This document shows, piece by piece, positions 50,588-59,267 of a stretch of 64,000 nt of DNA. Both the position numbers and the translations under genes were made by a program. Under the pieces are notes generated by a model. The model did no database searches, had not been told where the DNA came from, and saw nothing but the letters and a program-made list of their open reading frames with translations. The stretch comes from Streptomyces sp. NBC_01445 (GTDB lineage Bacteria; Actinomycetota; Actinomycetes; Streptomycetales; Streptomycetaceae), in NCBI RefSeq assembly GCF_035918235.1, contig NZ_CP109485.1:1302001-1366000 (forward strand), written 5' to 3'. The stretch's first letter is position 1, and each line of letters opens with the position of its first letter.

Positions 50588-51568
50588 GTGACCGTCGGCC
50601 TTGAACTCCCGCACGTCCCTGTCCCGTTGTCCCCTCTCGTCCTCGGCACGATGACCTTCGGCGACACCGCGGACCGCGCGACGGCCGCTGCGATGCTGGA
50701 CGCCGCGCTCGACGCCGGGATCACCGGCGTGGACACCGCCAACGGCTACGCGGGCGGCGAGAGCGAGCGCATCCTCGCCGAGCTGCTGCCCGGCCGACGC
50801 GACCAGGTGGTTCTCGCCACCAAGGCCGGCATCCCGCACCCCGACCAGGGCGACCACGCGCCGCTCTGTGCCGAGGGCCTGCGCACCGCACTCGACGGAA
50901 GCCTCAAGCGCCTGGGCACCGACCACGTCGACCTCTTCTATCTGCACCAGCCCGACCGCAGGACACCGCTCGCCGAAACCCTGGCCACCGTCGCCGAGTT
51001 CGTACAGGCGGGCAAGGTCCTCGCCCTCGGCGTCTCCAACTTCGCGGCCTGGCAGATCGCCGAGCTCAGCCGCGTGGCCGACGAGGTCGGCGCCCCGCGC
51101 CCGGTCGTCGCCCAGCAGCTGCACAACCTTCTCGCGCGCCGTATCGAGGAGGAGTACGTCGAGTACGCCGCCGTCACCGGCCTGCGCACGATGGTCTACA
51201 ACCCGCTCGGCGGCGGCCTGCTCACCGGCCGCCACAGCTTCGAACAGGCCCCGGACGGCGGGCGCTTCGGCGACTCGAAGCTGGCCGCGATGTACCGCGA
51301 GCGGTACTGGAACGAGGATCTGTTCCGCGCCGTCACCGACCTCACCCGCATCGCCACAGACGCGGGCCTGCCGCTCACCGAGCTGGCCCTGCGCTGGCTC
51401 CTTTCACGGCCCTCCACCGACGCGCTGCTGCTCGGCGGCTCCCAGGTCGAGCACCTGAAGGCCAACATCGCCGCCGCGGCCGCCGGCCCGCTGCCCGCAG
51501 ACGTCCTGGCCGCCTGCGACGAGGTCGGTGCCCGCCTTCGCGGCCCGATGCCCGCCTACAACCGCTGA
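50588..51568 (+). CDS. Aldo/keto reductase
   Basis: 326 residues: LVLGTMTFGDTADRATAAAM, GVDTANGYAGGESE (catalytic Asp/Tyr), LATKAGIP (Lys), DLFYLHQPDR (His), LGVSNFAAWQI and a C-terminal LLLGGSQVEHLKANIAAA nucleotide-site string. It is an NADPH-dependent carbonyl reductase of the AKR superfamily. GTG at 50588 has GGAAGGA 7 nt before; the longer frame to 50501 is rejected. First of a four-gene rightward arm, probably reducing or oxidising a sugar-derived carbonyl. Confidence 0.9.
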   Translation: MTVGLELPHVPVPLSPLVLGTMTFGDTADRATAAAMLDAALDAGITGVDTANGYAGGESERILAELLPGRRDQVVLATKAGIPHPDQGDHAPLCAEGLRTALDGSLKRLGTDHVDLFYLHQPDRRTPLAETLATVAEFVQAGKVLALGVSNFAAWQIAELSRVADEVGAPRPVVAQQLHNLLARRIEEEYVEYAAVTGLRTMVYNPLGGGLLTGRHSFEQAPDGGRFGDSKLAAMYRERYWNEDLFRAVTDLTRIATDAGLPLTELALRWLLSRPSTDALLLGGSQVEHLKANIAAAAAGPLPADVLAACDEVGARLRGPMPAYNR

Positions 51569-51601
51569 CCTCGCCCCCATCCTCGTAACGGAGACAACAA
51601 C

Positions 51602-52387
51602 ATGGCCACCGGCCGCAGTTCTGCCGAGTTCACCGCCGCCCTGCGCAATCGCGAACAGCTCATCGGCTACTGGTCGTTGCTCGACTCGCCGATCGCCGCC
51701 GAGCGCCTCGCCCGCGTCGGCTACGACTACCTGGCCTTCGACGCCCAGCACGGTCTCTTCGGCTACCAGGGCATGCTGAACAACCTCCTCGCCACCGACA
51801 CCAGGGGCAGCACCTCCGTCGGCATGGTGCGCGTCGAGGCCAACGACCTCACCTACATCGGCAAGGCCCTGGACGCGGGCGCGACCGCCGTCATCGTCCC
51901 GCTGATCGACACCGCGCAGGACGCCGCCGACGCCGTCTCCGCCGTCCGCTATCCGCCTCTGGGCCGCCGCTCGTACGGCCCGATGCGCGCCCAGCTGCGC
52001 ATCGGCCCGAACCCGGCCGACACACACGAGCAGACCGCCGTCCTCGCGATGATCGAGACGGCCGACGGCCTGGCCAACGTCGAGGAGATCTGCGCGACCC
52101 CCGGCCTCGACGGCATCTACGTCGGCCCGTCCGACCTGCGCCTGGCCATCGGCGGCGCGTCCTCCACCGACGCGTCCGTGCAGGACGAGTTCGAGCAGGC
52201 CCTCACCCGCGTCCGCAAGGCGGCCGAGACGGCGGGCATCGCGGCCGGCATCCACAACGCCGACGGCACGAGCGCCGCCCGCCGCCTCGCCGAGGGCTTC
52301 ACGTTCGCGACGGTCGCGGCCGACGTCGTACACCTGCAGCAGATCGCCACGTCCCACCTCCAGTCGGCACGCGGCGAGGCACGCTGA
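51602..52387 (+). CDS. HpcH/HpaI family class II aldolase
   Basis: 261 residues: LDSPIAAERLARVGYDYLAFDAQHG (His/Asp), VRVEANDLTYIGKALDAGAT, YGPMRAQL, MIETADGLANVEEI (metal Glu) and IYVGPSDLRLAIGG (metal Asp). It would split a 2-keto-3-deoxy sugar acid to pyruvate plus an aldehyde. In this cluster it could handle a dehydrated four-carbon or longer sugar acid. Its TGA overlaps the next start by 1 nt (TGATG), so they are coupled. Confidence 0.9.
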   Translation: MATGRSSAEFTAALRNREQLIGYWSLLDSPIAAERLARVGYDYLAFDAQHGLFGYQGMLNNLLATDTRGSTSVGMVRVEANDLTYIGKALDAGATAVIVPLIDTAQDAADAVSAVRYPPLGRRSYGPMRAQLRIGPNPADTHEQTAVLAMIETADGLANVEEICATPGLDGIYVGPSDLRLAIGGASSTDASVQDEFEQALTRVRKAAETAGIAAGIHNADGTSAARRLAEGFTFATVAADVVHLQQIATSHLQSARGEAR

Positions 52388-53340
52388 TGCCGACCACCCT
52401 CATCACGACGCCCACCTTCGCCCGGCACTCGGCGCGCCCCTGGCAGATCCTGGAGGAGGCCGGAGCCGGTCCCCGGCGCCCGTCCGAGGACGCGGCGCTG
52501 CCCGCCGCCGAACTCCTCAAGTACGCGGCCGCCGCGGACGCGTTGATCGTCGGCATGGATCCGATCACCGCCGAGGTGATGGACGCCGCGCCCTGCCTCA
52601 AGGTGATCGCCAAACACGGCGTCGGCGTCGACACCATCGACGTGGCCGCCGCCCGCGCGCGAGGGATTCCGGTCGTGTGCGCGCCGGGCAGCAACTCGCG
52701 TGCGGTGGCCGAGTACACCTTCGGCCTGCTGCTCTCCGCGACCCGCTCACTCGCCGCCTCGCACACCGCGGTGGAGGCCGGCGGCTGGCCGAAGCTCTTC
52801 GGCCCCGAACTGCACGGCAAGACGCTGGGCATCGTCGGCTTCGGCCGCATCGGCCGCCTTCTGGCCGGTTACGCCCGCGCTTTCGGGATGGAGCTGCTCG
52901 CCCACGACCCGTATGTCCCGGACGCCGACGTACGCGCGCACGGCGCCGAACCGGCCGCGCTCGAAGCCCTGTTGGCGCGCGCCGACGCCGTCAGCCTCCA
53001 CATGCCGCCCGACCTGTCCGGCACACCGCTGCTCGACCGGGCACGCCTGGCGGCGATGAAGGAGGGCGCGGTCCTGGTCAACGCCGCGCGTGGCGGCCTC
53101 GTCGACGAGCGCGCGCTCGCCGACCTGCTCGGCTCCGGACACCTCGGGGCTGCGGCCCTCGACGCGTTCAGTACCGAGCCACTGCCCGCCGACCACCCGC
53201 TGCGCGCGGCCCCGCGCACGCTCCTCACCTCGCACATGGCCGCCTGTACGCCCGAGGCCAACCAGGCCATGGGCGCGATGGTGGCCGAGGACGTCGTCCG
53301 CGTACTGGCGGGCAAGGAGCCGCACCACCAGGCGAGTTGA
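52387..53340 (+). CDS. D-isomer 2-hydroxyacid dehydrogenase
   Basis: 317 residues: NAD motif LGIVGFGRIGRLLAGYARAF, catalytic Arg/Glu/His regions VLVNAARGGLVDE, LDAFSTEPLPADHPL and TSHMAACTPEANQAMG. It is a phosphoglycerate-dehydrogenase-like enzyme lacking a C-terminal ACT domain. It could reduce glyoxylate or a keto-acid produced by the aldolase, or oxidise the input acid. Coupled to the aldolase gene; a 120-nt spacer separates it from the transporter gene. Confidence 0.9.
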   Translation: MPTTLITTPTFARHSARPWQILEEAGAGPRRPSEDAALPAAELLKYAAAADALIVGMDPITAEVMDAAPCLKVIAKHGVGVDTIDVAAARARGIPVVCAPGSNSRAVAEYTFGLLLSATRSLAASHTAVEAGGWPKLFGPELHGKTLGIVGFGRIGRLLAGYARAFGMELLAHDPYVPDADVRAHGAEPAALEALLARADAVSLHMPPDLSGTPLLDRARLAAMKEGAVLVNAARGGLVDERALADLLGSGHLGAAALDAFSTEPLPADHPLRAAPRTLLTSHMAACTPEANQAMGAMVAEDVVRVLAGKEPHHQAS

Positions 53341-53460
53341 GACACGGAGCACCCCCTCAGTACCTGCACCCCCGCACTACGACACCTCGGTACCACGGCA
53401 CCACCCCCGTCCCATTCCGGATTCCGGCGACGACGCCGGAAGATCCCCCAAGGACCTGAC

Positions 53461-54888
53461 ATGGCCACCTCGACCGATGGCGCCACGGCGGCGCCACCCT
53501 CCGCGCAGACCGACCCGTACGCACTGCGCGCCGAAGACGCCCGCCCGGCCCCCGAGACCTTCCGCGGCCGACTGCGCCGGCTCGGCCCCGGACTCGTGCT
53601 GTCCGCCGCCGTCGTCGGCTCCGGTGAACTGATCACCACGACCTCGCTCGGCGCAAAGGCCGGCTTCGCCCTGCTGTGGCTGGTGATCGTCTCCACCATG
53701 GTCAAGGTGTGGGTCCAGATGGAGCTGGCCCGCTGGACCATCCTCAACGGCCGCCCCGCGCTCGACGGCTTCCGTGACGTCGGCCCCCGGATCGGCCGGC
53801 TGAGCTGGATCAACTGGCTCTGGATCGGCATGGACTTCGCCAAGATGTTCCAGCGCGGCGGCATCATCGGCGGTACCGCGGCGGCCTGTTCCATCCTCCT
53901 GCCGCTCCACGGTGCGTCCCTGAGCACGTCGTCGCTGACGATCTGGGCCCTCATCGTCACCGCCGCCGCCGTCCTCATCCTCCAGACGGGCAAGTACCAC
54001 GTCGTGGAGCGGGTCGAGGTCATCGGCATCACACTCAAGACGGTCATCACCGTCGGCCTGGCACTCGCCCTGCCCCTCACCGCCTTCGGGTACGGCACCG
54101 AGCAGCTCGCCGACGGACTGAGCTTCCAGATCCCCGCGGGCACGGTCGGCATCGCGCTCGCCATGTTCGGCATCACCGGCGTCGGCGCCGACGAGATGAC
54201 GACGTACACGTACTGGTGCCTGGAGAAGGGCTACGCCCGCTGGACCGGCCCCGACGACGGCACCGAACAGCGCGCCCGCCGGGCCGAGGGCTGGCTCAAG
54301 GTCATGCGGCTCGACGTGGGCGTGTCCTGGATCGTGTGCACCCTCTGCACCCTGTCCTTCTACGTGATCGGCGCCTCGGTGCTCCATCCGCAGGGCCTGG
54401 TGCCCGAAGGCAACGACATGATCACCACGCTGTCGCACATCTACACCGACACCCTGGGCCCGTGGGCCGAGTACCTGTTCCTGGCCGGCGCGATCGCTGT
54501 CCTGTTCTCGGTCACCGTCGCCTCGTCGGCGAGCGTGCCGCGCCTGTGGACCAACACCCTCGGCCTGCTCGGCGTGGTGAACTGGCACGACCTGCGCTCA
54601 CGCACCCGCACGATCCGCATCCTCACCTGCTGCCTGCCCCCGGTGTGGATGTGCTTCTTCCTGTGGATCCAGTCCCCCGTACTGATGGTGCAGATCGGCG
54701 GTATCGGCGGCGGCGTCTTCCTGCTCGCTGTCGTGGTCGCGGTCTGGCGCCTGCGATACACCGGCGTCCCGCCCCGCTTCCGCGCCAACCCCTGGCTGAC
54801 CGCCGCCCTCGTCATGAGCAGCGCGGCGATTCTGTTCCTCGGGGTGTACGCGGTGCTCGACACGCTGGGGCTCACGCCCGGCAGCTGA
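53461..54888 (+). CDS. NRAMP-fold transporter lacking the canonical metal-binding motifs
   Basis: 475 residues with about 11 membrane helices and NRAMP-like order: LGPGLVLSAAVVGSGELITT in TM1 and IALAMFGITGVGADEMTTYT in TM6. The diagnostic DPGN is replaced by GSGE (residues 53-56) and MPHN by VGAD (241-244). These are the residues that hold Mn/Fe in true NRAMPs, so a divalent metal substrate is doubtful. As the only transporter of the four-carbon acid cluster it may import the sugar acid. ATG at 53461 follows AAGGACCTGAC. Confidence 0.85.
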   Translation: MATSTDGATAAPPSAQTDPYALRAEDARPAPETFRGRLRRLGPGLVLSAAVVGSGELITTTSLGAKAGFALLWLVIVSTMVKVWVQMELARWTILNGRPALDGFRDVGPRIGRLSWINWLWIGMDFAKMFQRGGIIGGTAAACSILLPLHGASLSTSSLTIWALIVTAAAVLILQTGKYHVVERVEVIGITLKTVITVGLALALPLTAFGYGTEQLADGLSFQIPAGTVGIALAMFGITGVGADEMTTYTYWCLEKGYARWTGPDDGTEQRARRAEGWLKVMRLDVGVSWIVCTLCTLSFYVIGASVLHPQGLVPEGNDMITTLSHIYTDTLGPWAEYLFLAGAIAVLFSVTVASSASVPRLWTNTLGLLGVVNWHDLRSRTRTIRILTCCLPPVWMCFFLWIQSPVLMVQIGGIGGGVFLLAVVVAVWRLRYTGVPPRFRANPWLTAALVMSSAAILFLGVYAVLDTLGLTPGS

Positions 54889-54970
54889 ATGCGGCGGCGG
54901 CGCACAGTGGAGCCATGAACGCGGACGCGGCCGGGGGCGGCCGTCGGCGGGCATCGGTGACACTTGGGGC

Positions 54971-56617
54971 ATGCAGCTTCCACCGCCCGGCCCTCCCCCT
55001 TCGCCCGATGCTGCCGCCACGCACAGCGGTGGTGCTCCCACGCTGGGGCAGGCCGTCGGTGTGGTCGGGCCCGACGTGGTGGAGGTGCTGCGGGCGCCAT
55101 GCGGGACCGACGTGCCGGTGAGCGGGGCCGGGGTGTTCGACGAGGGCGAGACGCTGCAGGCACGGGGGCGGATTCTCATCGCACCCGGCGTCGACACGTC
55201 CGCGCCGGGCGCCGCGGGCGTGCTGCGCGCGGCGGACCGCGCGGGGGCGGCGGCCGTGGTGCTGCGACGTGGCGCTCACGGCGTCGCGCCGTCGCTCGCC
55301 GAGGCGGCCGATGAGGTGTCCACCGCCCTGCTCTCCCGGGCCCCGTGGATCGAGTGGGGCGAGCTGATCGGGCTGCTGCGGGCGGCCATCGCCCGCACCG
55401 GAACGGCGGCGCCCGCCGAGGCGTCGGCCGATGTGGCACTCGGTGATCTGTCGGGGCTCGCCCTCGCGCTTGCCGCGCTGGTGGGCGGCGCGATCACCGT
55501 CGAGGACCCCGAGTCGAACGTGCTGGCGTACTCGCCGACCGCCGACACCGCCGACCCGCTGCGCAGGCTGACGATCCTGGGCCGCAGGGTGCCGAGCTGG
55601 CGGGTGACCGAACTCGCCGAGAGCGGGTTCCTCACCACGCTGTGGGCGAGCGGCGACGTGGTGCACCGGCCCGCGGACGCGCGGTTTCCCGAACGCCTCG
55701 CTGTCGCCGTGCGGGCCGGCGACGAGATTCTCGGGTCGCTGTGGGCGGCCGCCGACGGTGAACCGTTGCCGCCCGGGGCCAGGGAAGCGCTGCGGCAGGC
55801 GGCCGCCATCGCCGTACCGCATCTGCTGCACCACCGGCTGCGGTCCCGGTCCGCAGCCAGTCGTCGCCGGTACGCGGTGCGGGCCCTGTTCGAGGAGCGC
55901 CCGCCGGACGTGTCCGCGGCGGCGGTCGTACTCGGGGTCGAGGCCGGACAGCCGTGCACCGTACTCACGGCGGCCGTCGCGGTGCCGATCGCACCGGACG
56001 TACTGGACCGGGCCTACCACCTGGCCTCCCTGCGCGTCGCCGCGCATCACACCCCGGCCTTCGCCCACCGCGACGGCGACCGGCTCGACGTGCTGCTGGC
56101 CGGTACCGGGGCGGGGGACGGCGTGGACCGGCTGGCACGCGACCTGGCCGGCGTGCTGCGCGGCGCCGGGGCGCGGCCGCTGGTCGCGATAGGGCCCGCA
56201 GTGGGGAGGCTCGGCGACGCCGCCGCCTCCCGTGCGGGGGCCGCCCAGGTGTTGCGGGTACTGCGCGAGCGCGGCGGGCCCGAGACGGCCTGCGCCGAGG
56301 ATGTCCGGTTCGCCATGGACGCGCTGAGGGTGACCGATGCGGTCGCCGAGCACGTGCCTTCGGCCGCGGACGCGGTGGCGGCGCTGCTCGAGCACGACGA
56401 GCGGCACGGAACGGACCTGCCGCGCACCGTCGCCGCCCACCTGGTGTTCTTCGGCGACGCGGCAGCCACCGCCCGCTATGTGGGGGTGCACACCAATACG
56501 CTGCGGTACCGGCTGCGCCGGGCCGGGGAGCTGTGCGGCATCGACCTCACCGATCCCGACGTACGGCTCCTTGTGGAGCTGGGGCTGCGGCGGGCCGGGC
56601 TGATCCCACTGCCGTGA
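54971..56617 (+). CDS. PucR family transcriptional regulator
   Basis: 548 residues. The C terminus is the PucR HTH: ARYVGVHTNTLRYRLRRAGE and LTDPDVRLLVELGLRRAGL. The middle is GGDEF-like/GAF-like in size (SGLALALAALVGGAITVEDP, then VLTAAVAVPIAPDVLDRAY). Such proteins sense amino-acid or purine-related ligands. It precedes a same-strand decarboxylase gene by 290 nt with a palindromic region between, so it is the probable regulator of that gene. Start at ATG 54971. Confidence 0.88.
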   Translation: MQLPPPGPPPSPDAAATHSGGAPTLGQAVGVVGPDVVEVLRAPCGTDVPVSGAGVFDEGETLQARGRILIAPGVDTSAPGAAGVLRAADRAGAAAVVLRRGAHGVAPSLAEAADEVSTALLSRAPWIEWGELIGLLRAAIARTGTAAPAEASADVALGDLSGLALALAALVGGAITVEDPESNVLAYSPTADTADPLRRLTILGRRVPSWRVTELAESGFLTTLWASGDVVHRPADARFPERLAVAVRAGDEILGSLWAAADGEPLPPGAREALRQAAAIAVPHLLHHRLRSRSAASRRRYAVRALFEERPPDVSAAAVVLGVEAGQPCTVLTAAVAVPIAPDVLDRAYHLASLRVAAHHTPAFAHRDGDRLDVLLAGTGAGDGVDRLARDLAGVLRGAGARPLVAIGPAVGRLGDAAASRAGAAQVLRVLRERGGPETACAEDVRFAMDALRVTDAVAEHVPSAADAVAALLEHDERHGTDLPRTVAAHLVFFGDAAATARYVGVHTNTLRYRLRRAGELCGIDLTDPDVRLLVELGLRRAGLIPLP

Positions 56618-56625
56618 AACGGTGT

Positions 56626-56672
56626 GGTGCGCCCGCACCACGTCGTCCCCCTCTCTGTCGTGCGGGCGCACC
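56626..56672. promoter_or_regulatory. Twin palindromes GTGCG-N2-CGCAC forming a 13-bp inverted repeat
   Basis: Arms GGTGCGCCCGCAC (56626-56638) and GTGCGGGCGCACC (56660-56672) are perfect inverted copies with a 21-nt loop, and each arm is itself a 5+2+5 palindrome. It could terminate pucR or be paired operators for the downstream gene. Confidence 0.5.
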
Positions 56673-56907
56673 ATGGAGAGGTGGACGGCCCCCGGGCTTT
56701 GTGCGCGGCCACGAGGGGAGCGGCGCGGACTTCGTGCCGGTGCACGCAGACAGTGCGGGGCTCGGGGCTGCACAGTGAAATCGGGCGGAGCGCACGGGCG
56801 ACAAGCCGGTGGCATGGACACCGCCCGCGGCCGCCGTATTAGGCGGCCCGCCCGGCGATCCCCCGGGCACGTAGCCGGCAGTGCGCAGCGAGAAGGCAGG
56901 AACACCC

Positions 56908-58260
56908 ATGACCATGGCCCCGGAATCCGTCGTCCGCAGGGAGGCGGCCGTGCGAGCCGCCGCCGCGCAGGGCCTGGTCGGCGCGCAGGCGCCGGTCCTC
57001 GGCCTGCTCGATGTGGACGGGATCCGTGGCGCCGCCCGCGAGCTGCGCGAGGCCTTCGCCTTCGACGGGGTCTCGGTGCAGCACACGTTCGCGGTGAAGG
57101 CCGCCTCGCTGGTGCCGGTCCTCGCGCTGCTGGACGAGGAGGGCATCGGCGCGGAGGTGGCCAGCGCCGGTGAGCTGGCACTGGCCCGCGCCGCGGGCGT
57201 CCCCGCCGAGCGGATCGTCTTCGACTCCCCGGCCAAGACGATGGACGAGCTGCGCGACGCTCTCGCCCACGGCATCGCGGTCAACGCCGACAACCCGCAG
57301 GAGCTTGACCGTGTCGACGCCGTCGTCGCCGATCTCGGGGTCGGCCGCGCGCCCGTGGGCCTGCGGGTCAACCCGCAGGTCGGCAGCGGTTCGATCGGGG
57401 CGATGAGCACGGCGACGGCCACGTCCAAGTTCGGTGTGGCGCTGCGCGACGAGGGCGCGGAACAGTGGGTGCTCGACGCCTACCGGCTGCGTCCGTGGAT
57501 GACCCGGCTGCACACCCACACCGGCTCCCAGGGTGTCGCCCTGGAACTGATGGCCGAAGGGGTGCGGGCCGCGTACGAGCTGGCGGAGAAGATCAACGCA
57601 CAGGTCGGCCGGCAGCAGATCGACACCCTCGACATCGGCGGCGGCCTGCCGGTGAACTTCGCCTCGGACGAGGTGACCCCGACGTTCGCGCAGTACGCGC
57701 GGCTGCTGCGGGAGACCGTGCCCGGCCTGTTCGACGGGCGCTACACGCTCGTCACCGAGTTCGGCCGTTCGCTGCTGGCCAAGCAGGGGCTGATCGTGGC
57801 GCACGTCGAGTACACCAAGTCCTCCGGCGGCCGGCGGATCGCCGTCACACACGCCGGCGCGCAGGTGGCCACCCGCACCGTGTTCGTGCCCGAGGCGTGG
57901 CCGCTGCGCGTGGGCGCGTACGACCCCGCCGGGCGGCCCAGGGCGACCGAGCCGCTGGTACAGGACGTCGCCGGGCCGTGCTGCTTCGCCGGGGACCTGG
58001 TCGCGCGGGAGCGGGAGCTGCCCGAGCTGGCGCCCGGTGATCTGGTCGCGCTGTACGACACCGGGGCCTACTACTTCTCGACCCATTTCCACTACAACAG
58101 CCTGCCGCGTCCCGCGGTGTACGGATATGTCGTGTCCGATGCGGGGGTTGTGACGTTCGCTCCGGTCAGGCCCGCGCAGACGGTGGCCGAGGTGGTCGCG
58201 GAGTCCGGTGCGGCGCAGGCCGGTTCGCTTCTCGGGCTGACCGACCGGCCCTCCTCGTAG
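56908..58260 (+). CDS. PLP-dependent decarboxylase, fold type III (lysA/ornithine-arginine decarboxylase class 2 family)
   Basis: 450 residues. PLP Lys in HTFAVKAASLVPVL, phosphate and substrate segments TRLHTHTGSQGVAL, IDTLDIGGGLPVNF and TEFGRSLLAKQG, and the interface cysteine region PCCFAGD. This resembles diaminopimelate decarboxylase but the specificity strings differ (HTGSQG, CCFAGD), so another D- or L-amino acid is possible. ATG at 56908 after GGCAGGAA. Paired with a PucR regulator rather than lysine genes. Confidence 0.82.
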   Translation: MTMAPESVVRREAAVRAAAAQGLVGAQAPVLGLLDVDGIRGAARELREAFAFDGVSVQHTFAVKAASLVPVLALLDEEGIGAEVASAGELALARAAGVPAERIVFDSPAKTMDELRDALAHGIAVNADNPQELDRVDAVVADLGVGRAPVGLRVNPQVGSGSIGAMSTATATSKFGVALRDEGAEQWVLDAYRLRPWMTRLHTHTGSQGVALELMAEGVRAAYELAEKINAQVGRQQIDTLDIGGGLPVNFASDEVTPTFAQYARLLRETVPGLFDGRYTLVTEFGRSLLAKQGLIVAHVEYTKSSGGRRIAVTHAGAQVATRTVFVPEAWPLRVGAYDPAGRPRATEPLVQDVAGPCCFAGDLVARERELPELAPGDLVALYDTGAYYFSTHFHYNSLPRPAVYGYVVSDAGVVTFAPVRPAQTVAEVVAESGAAQAGSLLGLTDRPSS

Positions 58261-58593
58261 GGGCCCCTCCCCACCTGGGGAAAGTCGCCCCAGGAAACGG
58301 TCTAAAGCGGCGTGTCGCCGCGTGGTACTCCCGCGGCGCCCCACCGGGAACACTGTGTTCCGCTGCCCGGTACTGCTCGCGCAGCGGACGGGAGGCGAGG
58401 CGGGGCGGGGATTGCTCCGGATGGAGCCTCTCCCCCGCGCAGATGACGATCTTCTGGCCCCCTCCGTGCTGCGGATCGAATTCCCGCGCGACATGGTCGT
58501 AACAGCGCACGCATCGCCCGAGCTGCGGCGACAATCGACCGGAGAGCCGCCGACGCTCTCGCCCGCACTCGGCCAACTCATGTGGAGCCGCTG
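58261..58593. other. Interval between decarboxylase and GPP34 gene
   Basis: 333 bp with no supported gene. A short TCCCC-ACCT-GGGGA hairpin (about 58266-58279) just after the decarboxylase stop may be a weak terminator. Nothing else stands out. Confidence 0.4.
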
Positions 58594-59199
58594 ATGACCA
58601 CCGCACGTGACCTCGCGATCGTTGCCCTGGCGGTGACACCCGACCACCCCGTCGAGCAGGGCGAGCTGTCGCTGGCGCTCGCGGGGGCCGAGGTGTTCGA
58701 CCTCATCGAGGCCAAGGCCCTGGTCCTGGACGGCGACCACATGCTGCCCAGCGCTCAGGCACCGACAGGGGACCGCCTGCTGGATGAAGCCACCGGGGCT
58801 CTGGTGCGGCAGGAGCCGTACGAGTCGGTCGAGGACTGGCTGTGGCGCCGGGGCCGCGGGCTCTCCTCGGCGTACATCGACGAGCTGGAGCGGGAGGGGC
58901 TGACGACCCGGCCGCGGGGCCTGCGGAATCCGCTGCGGGCCGGGCGGACGGAGCCGGTCGACTCGGCGGACCGGCACCAGGCAGAGGAGCGCTTGGCGTC
59001 GGGTGAACCCGTGCTCGCCGCGCTGGCGGCCGCCGCCGGAATCCGGGACGAGCCGGCCGAGGACGCGCCCGAGCTCTCCGGGGACGCGGTCGCGGCGGTA
59101 CTCGCCGCCGTCGGGAACGCCGTCCAGGAGCTGCAGGCCGTACGACAGCGCAGGGCGATCGAGGACGCGGCGTACGACAACGTTTGGCGCGGCTACTGA
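58594..59199 (+). CDS. GPP34 (GOLPH3/Vps74) family protein
   Basis: 201 residues. The N terminus TTARDLAIVALAVTPDHPVEQGELSLALAGAE is the bacterial GPP34 start, followed by the family's WLWRRGRGLSSAYIDELERE. In eukaryotes the family binds phosphatidylinositol-4-phosphate; the role in Streptomyces is not established. ATG at 58594 with GGAG 6 nt before. Monocistronic; just beyond its stop lies a solo TnpB right end. Confidence 0.82.
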   Translation: MTTARDLAIVALAVTPDHPVEQGELSLALAGAEVFDLIEAKALVLDGDHMLPSAQAPTGDRLLDEATGALVRQEPYESVEDWLWRRGRGLSSAYIDELEREGLTTRPRGLRNPLRAGRTEPVDSADRHQAEERLASGEPVLAALAAAAGIRDEPAEDAPELSGDAVAAVLAAVGNAVQELQAVRQRRAIEDAAYDNVWRGY

Positions 59200-59239
59200 G
59201 AAACGGTCCCTGACCCGGCCCATCGCCTGAGACAGTGCG

Positions 59240-59267
59240 GTCAACTGCCCGGTCGTGAAACGACCGG
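59240..59267 (-). mobile_element. Solo TnpB-type right end (copy of the end at 9925)
   Basis: Identical at 27 of 28 positions to 9925-9952, including GTCAACT and the hairpin CCGGTCG-TGAAA-CGACCGG. On the minus strand it ends in AGTTGAC, as the intact element does. No tnpB follows on the inner (right) side; a truncated gene begins there instead. Confidence 0.7.
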
